Positions 1-5,734 of a stretch of DNA of 8,685 nucleotides are shown here, in pieces; position 1 is the stretch's first letter; every line of letters starts with the position of its first letter. Position numbers and translations under genes: made by a program. The notes beneath the pieces are model-generated. The model did not search any database, was not told the origin of the DNA, and saw only the letters and a list, made by a program, of their open reading frames with translations. Source of the DNA: an uncultured Oscillospiraceae bacterium. GTDB taxonomy: Bacteria > Bacillota > Clostridia > Oscillospirales > Oscillospiraceae. Where the stretch lies: positions 1-8,685 of the forward strand of contig CAJTVO010000137.1 in the NCBI GenBank assembly GCA_910579485.1, written 5' to 3'.

Positions 1-108
1 GCCCTCAGCGGGGGTCTTGTCGTCCTCGCCCTCGGCGGGGGTCTTGTTGTCTTCGCCCTCAGCAGGGGTCTTGTCGTCCTCGCCCTCAGCGGGGGTCTTG
101 TCGTCCTC
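1..108. repeat. 27-bp tandem repeat, four copies, inside the secreted protein gene
   Basis: Four head-to-tail 27-bp units start at 1, 28, 55 and 82, each opening gccctc(a/g)gc. They differ at only a few positions: unit 2 carries changes that give Asn for Asp, and unit 3 has one silent change. A degenerate fifth unit begins at 109 and drifts after about 8 bases. Because 27 is a multiple of three, gain or loss of units keeps the frame and changes only the spacer length. The array reaches position 1, so its full copy number is not visible. Confidence 0.93.
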
Positions 109-243
109 GCCCTCGACGGGCTCAGTCGTTTCGGTCTTGGTGTCATCGGTCTTCTCGTCTTCCGCAGCAAAGGCGGTAGCGGTCAGGCCGAACACCATGA
201 CCATTGCCAGCACGAGCGCCAGCAGCTTGTTCCACTTTCTCAT
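1..243 (-). CDS. Secreted acidic repeat protein, N-terminal part (3' end beyond window)
   Basis: I do not recognise the family. The first 81 codons are present. Residues 1-26 form a classical signal peptide: MRKWNK, a hydrophobic core at 7-22, then TATAFA before AEDE, so signal peptidase I should cut after about residue 26. The mature part starts with an acidic, Thr/Lys-rich linker (EDEKTDDTKTETTEPV) and then at least four copies of a nine-residue unit, EGEDDKTPA, which continue to the window edge. Such Pro/Thr/Glu/Asp-rich stretches usually act as extended spacers in exported or wall-associated proteins; any functional domain would lie outside the window. The ATG at 243 is preceded by AGGAGG at 255-260, with a good spacer. 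It has its own promoter and leader hairpin and is divergent from hydA. Export is well supported; function is unknown. Confidence 0.85.
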   Translation of the reverse strand, partial: MRKWNKLLALVLAMVMVFGLTATAFAAEDEKTDDTKTETTEPVEGEDDKTPAEGEDDKTPAEGEDNKTPAEGEDDKTPAEG

Positions 244-271
244 GATTGGGGTTTCCTCCTAATTCATTTTT

Positions 272-311
272 GGGCGCGTTCCCGGAATTGTGGACCCGGG
301 AACGTTTGCCC
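272..311 (-). promoter_or_regulatory. Leader hairpin upstream of the secreted repeat protein
   Basis: A perfect 9-bp inverted repeat, cgttcccgg (277-285) and ccgggaacg (296-304), encloses a 10-nt loop. It is extended by an outer gggc (272-275)/gccc (308-311) pairing across small internal loops. It lies between the predicted start of transcription (about 318) and the ribosome-binding site (255-260), so it would form in the 5' untranslated RNA. No T-run follows it on either strand, so it is not a simple terminator. It could stabilise the mRNA or be a protein-binding operator. Confidence 0.6.
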
Positions 312-324
312 GTTTACGTACCAA

Positions 325-353
325 ATTATACTCCAACTTTTGCTGTTTGGCTA
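325..353 (-). promoter_or_regulatory. Promoter of the secreted repeat protein
   Basis: On the minus strand a perfect -10 box TATAAT (325-330) lies 17 bp from a weaker -35 TAGCCA (348-353). An A-rich tract (plus-strand T-runs at 360-373) sits just upstream of the -35 and could act as an UP element. It reads toward the gene starting at 243 and gives a leader of about 75 nt. Confidence 0.65.
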
Positions 354-413
354 GTCCCGTTTTTTCTTTTTTTATAAAATTTTGAAAAATTTTGCTGACG
401 GGCCTTTGGGTAC

Positions 414-442
414 TGGATATATACGGCAATCTGTGGTATACT
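414..442 (+). promoter_or_regulatory. Predicted hydA promoter (extended -10)
   Basis: TATACT at 437-442 is preceded by TGG (434-436), an extended -10 element. With a 17-bp spacer the -35 would be TGGATA (414-419), four of six matches to consensus. A small palindrome CAAATCATTTG at 447-457 overlaps the expected transcription start and could be an operator. The leader to the ATG at 508 would be about 60 nt. Confidence 0.5.
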
Positions 443-507
443 TTTCCAAATCATTTGTTTCATGTCCCTATTTCAACCACCGGTACAAAAGACAAGGAGG
501 CGCATCA

Positions 508-1878
508 ATGCATATTTTGCTGCATGGAGGGACCGTCGTTTCGGCGGAGGGCACGGCAGTCCTGGACGTCCTGATAGAGGACGGGCGGATCGCCGCCGTA
601 GGCGAGCATCTCCCCGCCGGGGACGCCCAGGTGGTGGACTGCGCCGGGAAGCTCCTCTTCCCCGGGTTCATCGACGGGCACACACACTTCGACCTGGAAG
701 TAGGCGGCACCATCACCGCCGACGACTTCACCACCGGCACCCGGGCGGCCCTGCGGGGCGGCACCACGACGATCGTGGACTTCGCCGCCCCGGACAAGGG
801 GGAGACCCTGGCCGCCGGCCTCGCCCGCTGGCGGGAAAAGGCGGAGGGGCGCAGCGCCTGCGACTACGGCTTCCACATGACCATCGACGACTGGAACGAG
901 GGCATCTCCCGGGAGGTCGGGGAGATGATGGAGCAGGGGATCACCTCCTTTAAGATGTATATGACCTACCCCGCCATGATGATCCCGGAGGGCGATATGT
1001 ACCACGCCCTCCTGCGGCTGAAGGAGGCCGGAGGCATCACCGGGGTTCACTGCGAGAACGACGGCGTTATCCGCGCCCTGGTGGCCGACGCGAAGGCGGC
1101 GGGGCGGATGGGCCCCGGGTCCCATCCCCGCACCCGGCCCGCGCCTCTGGAAGCCGAGGCCGTGGGCCATCTCCTGCGGATGGCCCAGCTGGCGGACGTG
1201 CCGGTCGTCATCGTCCATCTCTCCGCCCGGGAGTCCCTGGAGGAGGTCCGTGCCGCCCGCAGGCGGGGACAGACGGTCTACGTGGAGACCTGCCCCCACT
1301 ACCTGCTGCTGGAGGACGGGGCCTATGACGATCCGGACTTTATGGCGGCGGCCAAGTTCGTCTGCGCCCCCCCCCTCCGGAAGCGGGCGGACCGCGAGGC
1401 CCTGTGGGAGGCCCTGGAAAACGGGGAGATCGACACCGTGGCCACCGACCACTGTCCCTTCACCACCGCCCAGAAGCGGGCGGGACGGTACGATTTCACC
1501 AAGATCCCCGGCGGCCTGCCCGGCGTGGAGCACCGCGGGGTGCTGCTGTATACCTACGGCGTGGCGGAGGGCCGCATCGCCGCCCCGGACATGTGCCGGG
1601 TGCTGTGCGAGAATCCGGCGAAGCTCTATGGCTGCTGGCCCCGGAAGGGCGTGATCGCCCCCGGCAGCGACGCGGACATCGTGGTCTACGACCCCAGCGT
1701 CGAGGGGACCGTCACCGCCGCAGACCAGGTGCAGAACGTGGACTACACCCCCTATGAGGGGATGCGGACCATAGGCCGCGTCCAGCAGGTGTATCTCCGT
1801 GGACAGCTGGCGGTAGACCAGGGACAGGTACTGGCCACCGAGGGCCAGTTCATCCCCCGAGGAAAGTGCGGACTGTAA
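508..1878 (+). CDS. hydA: Dihydropyrimidinase / D-hydantoinase-type cyclic amidohydrolase
   Basis: This cytoplasmic metal enzyme (456 aa, normal length for the family) opens cyclic ureides such as dihydropyrimidines or hydantoins to N-carbamoyl products. The amidohydrolase barrel is intact. Metal ligands seen are His58/His60 (GHTHF), Lys149 (SFKMY, the lysine carboxylated in the family), His181 (VHCEN), His237 (VHLSA) and Asp314 (ATDHCPF). Tyr154 matches the family's active-site Tyr. The C-terminal GSDADIVVYDP closes the beta-sandwich domain. Two substrate-contact positions differ from the usual D-hydantoinase pattern: CAPPLR (Ala287) instead of CSPPLR, and IPGG (Gly335) instead of IPNG. The true substrate is therefore open; hydantoins, dihydrouracil and other ureides are candidates. 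The ATG at 508 is chosen because AAGGAGG lies at 494-500, 7 nt upstream; the frame is open further 5' but overlaps the promoter. It converges with the PucR/CdaR-type regulator. Confidence 0.9.
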   Translation: MHILLHGGTVVSAEGTAVLDVLIEDGRIAAVGEHLPAGDAQVVDCAGKLLFPGFIDGHTHFDLEVGGTITADDFTTGTRAALRGGTTTIVDFAAPDKGETLAAGLARWREKAEGRSACDYGFHMTIDDWNEGISREVGEMMEQGITSFKMYMTYPAMMIPEGDMYHALLRLKEAGGITGVHCENDGVIRALVADAKAAGRMGPGSHPRTRPAPLEAEAVGHLLRMAQLADVPVVIVHLSARESLEEVRAARRRGQTVYVETCPHYLLLEDGAYDDPDFMAAAKFVCAPPLRKRADREALWEALENGEIDTVATDHCPFTTAQKRAGRYDFTKIPGGLPGVEHRGVLLYTYGVAEGRIAAPDMCRVLCENPAKLYGCWPRKGVIAPGSDADIVVYDPSVEGTVTAADQVQNVDYTPYEGMRTIGRVQQVYLRGQLAVDQGQVLATEGQFIPRGKCGL

Positions 1879-1887
1879 CAACAGCAA

Positions 1888-1923
1888 GCGAGGCCCGGAG
1901 GCAAAATTGCCTCCGGGCCTCGC
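1888..1923. terminator. Bidirectional hairpin terminator between hydA and the PucR/CdaR-type gene
   Basis: A perfect 16-bp GC-rich stem (arms 1888-1903 and 1908-1923) has the 4-nt loop aaat. It lies between the two convergent stop codons (1878 and 1939). The flanking T-tracts are modest on both strands (CATTATT on plus, TTGCTGTTGTT on minus), so termination rests mainly on the very stable stem. It probably serves both genes. Confidence 0.85.
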
Positions 1924-1938
1924 CATTATTAAACATGC

Positions 1939-3030
1939 TTACGCATCGATCCCCCTGCTGGTGAGGTACTTCTTGACCATCAGCGCCACCTTGAAGGTGA
2001 TGGCGTCGTCGAACTCCCGCAGGTCCAGCCCCGTGAGCTTCTTAATCTTCTCCAGCCGGTACACCAGGGTATTCCGGTGGACGAACAGCTTCCGGGCGGT
2101 CTCGGACACGTTCAGGTTGTTCTCAAAGAACTTGTGGATGGTAAACAGAGTCTCCTGGTCCAGAGAATCGATAGGATTCTTCTTAAAGACCTCCACCAGG
2201 AACATCTCGCACAGGGTGGTGGGCAGCTGATAGATGAGCCGCCCGATGCCCAGGTTCTCATAGTTGATGATGTACTTCTCCGTATCGAAGACCTTGCCCA
2301 CCTCGATGGCGATCTGGGCCTCCTTGTAGCTCTTGGCCAGATCCCGCAGATGCAGGGCCACGGTGCCGATGCCGACCACCACCCGGCCGTCCCCGCCTAC
2401 CCGGAGGCTGTCCTCCAGCAGGGCGGCCACGCGCTGGATCTCCTTCTCGCCGCCGCTCTCCGGCAGCTGGTGGATCAGGGCCACGTCACTGTCCCCCACG
2501 CTGAGGACAAAATCGTTCTGCCGGTCGGGGAACAGGCCCTGGACCACGTCCATCAATGCGGCGTCCCCGTCCTCCAGCTGGCGCACCAGGAACACGCTGC
2601 GTGGGACCTCGGGGGCCACGTGGAGCTCCTTGGCCCGCATGTAGATGTCGCTGAGCAGGATATTGTCGGAGATGATATTCTTGATGAAGGAACCGCGGTC
2701 ATGTTTTTCCTCGTAATAGTTTTTCGCTCCGTTGAGGGCGACGCTGGCCATTGAGCAGATGGTATGGCTGGCCTCGTCCTCTCCCATGGTGAACACGGCG
2801 TAATCGAACCGGCCGCCCCAGCCCCCCAGGGCGTGGAACGTCCTGCCATCCACGGCGGTCACCGCGCCGTCCGCCTGGCTGATCTGACTGACATACTCCG
2901 GCCACTTCTTGCCGATAAGGCCCAGGTCGCTGCAGGAGATCACGGTCCCCTCGCCGTCGATCACTCCCACGACCCGGTCTGTGGCTTCCTTGATCTGCAG
3001 GACAACATTTTGAAAAATTCTCCCTGACAT
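1939..3030 (-). CDS. PucR/CdaR-family transcriptional regulator
   Basis: This 363-aa protein is likely a cytoplasmic transcription factor sensing a catabolic signal. The C-terminus carries the PucR-type helix-turn-helix: residues 307-334 contain NVSETARKLFVHRNTLVYRLEKI, with the family's HRNTLxYRL recognition helix. The middle (about 140-260) resembles the degenerate GGDEF-like domain of CdaR regulators, ending in VGIGTVALHLRDLAKSYKEAQIA. Residues 1-110 form a separate N-terminal domain, probably the sensor. Members of this family control purine, ureide or sugar-diacid catabolism, so the convergent hydA is the obvious target candidate; the NCS2 permease further on is another. Both links are inference from position. 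The ATG at 3030 follows GGAGGAG with a 7-nt spacer. It has its own promoter; no strong terminator separates it from rsuA upstream, so some read-through is possible. Confidence 0.88.
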   Translation of the reverse strand: MSGRIFQNVVLQIKEATDRVVGVIDGEGTVISCSDLGLIGKKWPEYVSQISQADGAVTAVDGRTFHALGGWGGRFDYAVFTMGEDEASHTICSMASVALNGAKNYYEEKHDRGSFIKNIISDNILLSDIYMRAKELHVAPEVPRSVFLVRQLEDGDAALMDVVQGLFPDRQNDFVLSVGDSDVALIHQLPESGGEKEIQRVAALLEDSLRVGGDGRVVVGIGTVALHLRDLAKSYKEAQIAIEVGKVFDTEKYIINYENLGIGRLIYQLPTTLCEMFLVEVFKKNPIDSLDQETLFTIHKFFENNLNVSETARKLFVHRNTLVYRLEKIKKLTGLDLREFDDAITFKVALMVKKYLTSRGIDA

Positions 3031-3096
3031 AGCGGTACTCCTCCATCAGCAATGATTTCATCGCGGCCCTTTGTGCAATCTGTCGGACTATTTTCT

Positions 3097-3125
3097 ATTA
3101 TACCGTGCCTAACGACACTTTGCAA
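3097..3125 (-). promoter_or_regulatory. Promoter of the PucR/CdaR-type regulator
   Basis: On the minus strand TATAAT (3097-3102) lies exactly 17 bp from TTGCAA (3120-3125). A- and T-rich DNA (about 3128-3150) lies directly upstream of the -35, like an UP element. Transcription would start near 3090, leaving a leader of about 60 nt before the ATG at 3030. Confidence 0.7.
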
Positions 3126-3192
3126 GACATTTTTTCTTTTTTCAACAAAAAATATCTGCCCCTTTTGGTTGATTTGTGAATTTCTTGATTTT

Positions 3193-3903
3193 TCAAGGTT
3201 TTCCGCCAATTTTCATAACTTCTTCTTCGTTTAAAAGCCGAAAACCACCCGGGCGCAGCCCCTCGTCCAGTACAAGCGTTCCCATGGAGAGGCGCTTCAA
3301 CCGGCAGACTGCCGCCCCCCGGCTGGCGATCATCCGTTTGATTTGGTGAAATTTACCCTCGTGCAATGTGACCAAGGCCTCCCTGCCGTCTCCCAGCGGC
3401 TCCAGCCCTGCCGGGAGGCATTCCGTCCCGTCCGCCAGAAGGACGCCCCCGGCAAAGGCCGCCCGGTCCTCCTCCGTCAGGGGCGCGTCCGTCCGGATGT
3501 AGTACACCTTGTCCACGTGGTACTTGGGCGACAGCAGCCGGTGGGCCAGGTCCCCGTCGTTGGTCAGCAGCAGCAGGCCCTCGCTGTCCTTGTCCAGCCG
3601 CCCCACGGGGAACAGCCCCCGCCGCCGCAGCTCCGGCGGCAGCAGGTCCAGGACGGTCTCCTGCCGCGCGTCCTCGGTGGCGGAGAGCACCCCGGCGGGC
3701 TTGTTCAGCATGACGTAGGTAAATTCCCGGAAGACCGCCTCTTCCCCGTCCACCAGCACCCGGGACCTGTCCGGGTCCAGCTTCTGCTCCGGCGCGGCGG
3801 CGGGGACGCCGTCCACCAGCACCCGCCCCGCCTTGACGAGGCCCTTCACCTCCCGCCGGGACCACCGGCCCGTAGCGGCCAGCAGCTTGTCCAGACGATC
3901 CAT
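3193..3903 (-). CDS. rsuA: 16S rRNA pseudouridine synthase (RsuA family)
   Basis: This 236-aa RNA-modifying enzyme is expected to isomerise a uridine of 16S rRNA (U516 in E. coli) to pseudouridine during small-subunit assembly. Residues 1-45 are an S4 RNA-binding domain (MDRLDKLLAATGRWSRREVKGLVKAG). The catalytic domain has the family motif GRLDKDSEGLLLLTNDG with the nucleophile Asp104, followed by SPKYHVDKVY and the late EGKFHQIKRMI motif. Length is close to E. coli RsuA. RluB/E/F relatives share the fold; the SPKYHVDK context favours RsuA. The ATG at 3903 is preferred: it starts the S4 domain and follows AAGGGAAG. An in-frame TTG at 3957 coincides with a predicted -35 box and is rejected as a start. 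The gene appears monocistronic. Confidence 0.9.
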   Translation of the reverse strand: MDRLDKLLAATGRWSRREVKGLVKAGRVLVDGVPAAAPEQKLDPDRSRVLVDGEEAVFREFTYVMLNKPAGVLSATEDARQETVLDLLPPELRRRGLFPVGRLDKDSEGLLLLTNDGDLAHRLLSPKYHVDKVYYIRTDAPLTEEDRAAFAGGVLLADGTECLPAGLEPLGDGREALVTLHEGKFHQIKRMIASRGAAVCRLKRLSMGTLVLDEGLRPGGFRLLNEEEVMKIGGKP

Positions 3904-3928
3904 AGCGCTTCCCTTCCCTTCTTGTTCA

Positions 3929-3957
3929 ATAGTACCAGTGTATCTGATTTTCCTCAA
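3929..3957 (-). promoter_or_regulatory. Predicted rsuA promoter
   Basis: On the minus strand TTGAGG (3952-3957) and TACTAT (3929-3934) are separated by exactly 17 bp, each matching four of six consensus bases. It lies just downstream of the preceding operon's terminator and about 25 nt before the rsuA ATG. This placement argues that rsuA translation begins at 3903, not at the in-frame TTG. Confidence 0.5.
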
Positions 3958-3984
3958 AAGCGCAACAGAAAAATGGCCGGAACG

Positions 3985-4015
3985 AAAAAAACGCGCGCCG
4001 GTCTCACGGCGCGCG
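3985..4015 (-). terminator. Intrinsic terminator of the DUF2975/XRE operon
   Basis: On the minus strand a perfect 9-bp GC stem (arms 4007-4015 and 3992-4000, cgcgcgccg) with a 6-nt loop is followed at once by seven T residues (plus-strand A-run 3985-3991). It starts 9 nt after the stop codon of the last operon gene, a textbook Rho-independent terminator. Confidence 0.95.
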
Positions 4016-4023
4016 ATACGTTT

Positions 4024-4560
4024 TCAGTTAGGCTCCTTGGGTGCCGGGACCCGGCTGCTGTACCCCAGGGCCTCCTCCCCCCGGACCAGCGGGCCGTGGT
4101 AGGCGTAGTAGTCCCAATCCATCCAGGTCTGCTCCGCCACCGCCGTCTGCCCGTTATACTCCGTCACCATATCTCCGCCCGCCCAGATGGCGGCAAACAG
4201 CAGACAATACCATCCCGCCGCGAGGATCAGGAACCCGCCCACCAGCAGGATGGCGCACCGTCCAACGCTCCTGGCCGCCGGCCTCCACCACCCGGTGTCA
4301 CGCCACAGGGCCGCCCCCGCCCAGACCAGCAGAGCCAGCACCCCCGCCACATAAGCGAACCCCACTGGCAGCTTCACGCCGCTCCGCCACGCCAGCCCCC
4401 GCAGGGACAGGAGCCATCCCCCCGCGCCGCCCACCAACAGCGGCAGGGCCAGCAGCGCGAAGACGCCCCACGCCAGAACCTTCTTCCACCCGGAGGCTTT
4501 GAGGGCTGCGAACAAGGCGATAAGGAGCGGCACGAAAAGTATGCAGATAAAAAGAGGCAT
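4024..4560 (-). CDS. Four-helix membrane protein with aromatic-rich extracytoplasmic tail
   Basis: I do not recognise a named family. The 178-aa protein has four predicted membrane helices at about 1-20, 27-52, 64-86 and 102-128. Positive charges at 21-27 (KASGWKK) and 87-101 (RDTGWWRPAARSVGR) would sit inside, placing the last 50 residues outside the cell. That tail is unusual: it contains EYNGQTAVAEQTW, then WDYYAYHGPLVRG, and ends PAPKEPN. Similar Glu-Tyr-Asn-Gly/Tyr-Tyr-x-Tyr tails seem familiar from uncharacterised Clostridia membrane proteins, but I cannot name one. The ATG at 4560 follows GGAGAGGGAGGG; an in-frame GTG at 4617 has no usable ribosome-binding site. It is last in a four-gene operon, 63 nt after its neighbour and directly before the terminator. 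Confidence 0.75.
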   Translation of the reverse strand: MPLFICILFVPLLIALFAALKASGWKKVLAWGVFALLALPLLVGGAGGWLLSLRGLAWRSGVKLPVGFAYVAGVLALLVWAGAALWRDTGWWRPAARSVGRCAILLVGGFLILAAGWYCLLFAAIWAGGDMVTEYNGQTAVAEQTWMDWDYYAYHGPLVRGEEALGYSSRVPAPKEPN

Positions 4561-4623
4561 TTCCTTACCCTCCCTCTCCACTTCGAAACAGCTCCAGGTA
4601 AAAGCTTCCCTGGGCACCTTTTT

Positions 4624-4938
4624 TTATTGGTTCCCCCTCGTCTCCGAGCGCAGATGGAGGTAAAGAGCCAGGAGATTCAGCACCAATCCCAGACAAGCCG
4701 CCCAGACGCTCAGTTTCACCAGAGCGGGCACCACGTCCAGCAGAGAGGACGACAGCCACTCCCGCACATAGGCATCAACTTCAAGGAGCGCGCATAGCAG
4801 CGCCAGAGCGCCGCAGGTCAGGCTGGCGAACAGGAGGAGCTGCCATCCCCGGCGCTTCCCCAGCGCTGCCCGGAGCAGATTCGCAGTGACCAGCGCAAAT
4901 GCCGCAAAGCCCAGCAGCATCCAACAGGGTACCCACAT
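4624..4938 (-). CDS. Small three-helix membrane protein, unknown function
   Basis: This 104-aa hydrophobic protein has no family I recognise. Predicted membrane helices lie at about 4-25, 33-53 and 72-95. The basic loop GKRRG (27-31) is probably cytoplasmic, and residues 54-71 (VDAYVREWLSSSLLDVVP) form an amphipathic stretch on the outer side. The C-terminus (HLRSETRGNQ) would be cytoplasmic. The ATG at 4938 lies only 2 nt after the stop codon of the XRE gene (4941), with GGGGGAG as ribosome-binding site inside the end of that gene, so the two are almost certainly translationally coupled. The context suggests a membrane partner of the DUF2975 and four-helix proteins; that is inference. Confidence 0.75.
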   Translation of the reverse strand: MWVPCWMLLGFAAFALVTANLLRAALGKRRGWQLLLFASLTCGALALLCALLEVDAYVREWLSSSLLDVVPALVKLSVWAACLGLVLNLLALYLHLRSETRGNQ

Positions 4939-4940
4939 GG

Positions 4941-5153
4941 CTACTCCCCCTCCCCCACATACTCCAGCAGATCCCCCGGCTGACAGTCCAGAGTCCTGCA
5001 GATAGCCTCCAGCGTAGAGAACCGCACCGCCTTAGCCTTGTTGGTCTTCAGGATGGACAGATTGGCGATGGTCACGTCCACCTGCTCGGAGAGCTGGCTG
5101 AGGGACATTTTCCGTTTTGCCAGCATGACGTCCAGATTCACGATGATCGGCAT
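4941..5153 (-). CDS. Small XRE/Cro-type transcriptional regulator (YozG-like)
   Basis: This 70-aa DNA-binding protein consists almost entirely of one helix-turn-helix domain. It opens MPIIVNLDVMLAKRKMS, the helix-turn-helix covers about 17-37 (LSQLSEQVDVTIANLSILKT), and it continues into RFSTLEAICRTLDCQPGDLLEY, the standard ending of the small Cro/CI-like regulators encoded beside DUF2975 proteins. No separate ligand domain is present, so any signal must come through protein partners or through its amount. The ATG at 5153 follows a GGGGAGGGGAG stretch; the frame stays open upstream into the DUF2975 gene, but that part looks like no protein. It is second in the operon, 14 nt after the DUF2975 gene. 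It probably represses its own operon through half-sites at 5697-5725 (inference). Confidence 0.88.
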   Translation of the reverse strand: MPIIVNLDVMLAKRKMSLSQLSEQVDVTIANLSILKTNKAKAVRFSTLEAICRTLDCQPGDLLEYVGEGE

Positions 5154-5167
5154 ATCTCTCCCCTCCC

Positions 5168-5641
5168 CTAAATGGTCAGATCGTTCTCCGCCTTCATATC
5201 GGCGGCCTTCAAAACCAGATGGCTCAGCAAGAACGCCGCCAGGGCGATAGCCAGCCCCACCGTACACACCATCATTCCGGTGACCCAGATGGGCGACCCC
5301 ACCATGATCTCCAGGGTCACCGTCCCAACGGCGCAGTACCCGGTATCGATCAGCGCGCAGAAGCCAATCCCCGTCAGACGGCTGGCATTCTTGTGGCAGA
5401 AGGAATTATCCCGCCCGATCTCCGTGCATATCTGCCAGAACAGCACCAGGGCAATGGCGATGGGCGCGGCGCTGATGCTGACGGCGACGATCCCGGGTGT
5501 CACCAGCCAGGCGGTCCCGGCGTTCTGCGCGCCCATTTCCCGAATGGTGCCGGGAAAGATCCCGATGTAGCACACCGCCGCCATCACGGCCAGAAAAAGG
5601 ATCGTGCCCTTCAGCGTCCGCACCAGTCCAAGTCGTTTCAT
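5168..5641 (-). CDS. DUF2975-type membrane protein
   Basis: This 157-aa integral membrane protein has four predicted helices at about 12-33, 44-72, 88-114 and 118-145, with a cytoplasmic tail KAADMKAENDLTI. The segment between helices 2 and 3, GRDNSFCHKNASRLTGIG, resembles the nPF-x3-NA-x-RL signature I associate with DUF2975, a family of unknown biochemical function that is regularly encoded next to a small XRE regulator, as here. The Bacillus subtilis YoaS/YozG pair is, from memory, the best-known example. The ATG at 5641 follows AGGAGG with an 8-nt spacer. It is the first gene of a four-gene operon behind a near-consensus promoter. A role in sensing the membrane state or controlling the XRE protein is plausible but unproven. 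Confidence 0.82.
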   Translation of the reverse strand: MKRLGLVRTLKGTILFLAVMAAVCYIGIFPGTIREMGAQNAGTAWLVTPGIVAVSISAAPIAIALVLFWQICTEIGRDNSFCHKNASRLTGIGFCALIDTGYCAVGTVTLEIMVGSPIWVTGMMVCTVGLAIALAAFLLSHLVLKAADMKAENDLTI

Positions 5642-5671
5642 GTTTCCATCCTCCTAACAAGTTGTGCCCAT

Positions 5672-5700
5672 ATCTTACCACCGCTATTTCTGTTTGTCAA
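5672..5700 (-). promoter_or_regulatory. Strong promoter of the DUF2975/XRE operon
   Basis: On the minus strand a perfect -35 TTGACA (5695-5700), a 17-bp spacer and TAAGAT (5672-5677, five of six) preceded by TGG form an almost ideal housekeeping promoter with an extended -10. It is the best promoter in the window. A gene with so strong a promoter and a repressor-type neighbour is likely to be held down by that repressor; the -35 overlaps a TATTGA half-site. Confidence 0.85.
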
Positions 5701-5725
5701 TATAAATTTATTGATTTTCAATAAA
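5697..5725. promoter_or_regulatory. Clustered TCAATA/TATTGA half-sites, candidate XRE operator
   Basis: Three half-sites alternate in orientation: TCAATA (5697-5702), TATTGA (5709-5714) and TCAATA (5718-5723). The first two form an inverted repeat with a 6-bp centre; the last two form a perfect 8-bp inverted repeat, TTTATTGA/TCAATAAA (5707-5725), with a 3-bp centre. The cluster overlaps the operon's -35 box and ends 10 bp before the mtnN -35, so one bound protein could affect both promoters. The encoded XRE protein is the natural candidate. Confidence 0.6.
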
Positions 5726-5734
5726 AACAGAATC

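Noticed and set aside
505..1926. A long open frame of over 470 codons antisense to hydA
   Set aside because: It mirrors the hydA codon pattern, encodes low-complexity Gly/Val/His-rich sequence with no family resemblance and lacks a ribosome-binding site. Long antisense frames are expected in GC-rich genes.
2699..3061. An out-of-frame ATG at 3061 that could start an upstream ORF overlapping the PucR/CdaR-type gene
   Set aside because: It has at best a poor ribosome-binding site, and the product is Arg/Gly-rich shadow sequence. The start at 3030 has GGAGGAG at ideal spacing. Translational interference was considered but not supported.
3184..3197. A 5-bp stem with loop overlapping the rsuA stop codon as a terminator
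   Set aside because: The A/T-rich stem is too weak and no T-run follows on the minus strand.
3904..3957. Extending rsuA to an in-frame TTG at 3957
   Set aside because: The TTG is the likely -35 box, the ATG at 3903 begins the S4 domain, and RsuA proteins normally start there.
4561..4617. Extending the four-helix membrane protein to a GTG at 4617
   Set aside because: The extra 19 residues are charged and unlike the family's expected membrane start, and there is no ribosome-binding site at useful distance.
3343..4797. A plus-strand open frame opposite rsuA and the two membrane genes
   Set aside because: It runs through the rsuA promoter, the operon terminator and several genes. The product is Pro/Gln/Arg-rich without domain features.
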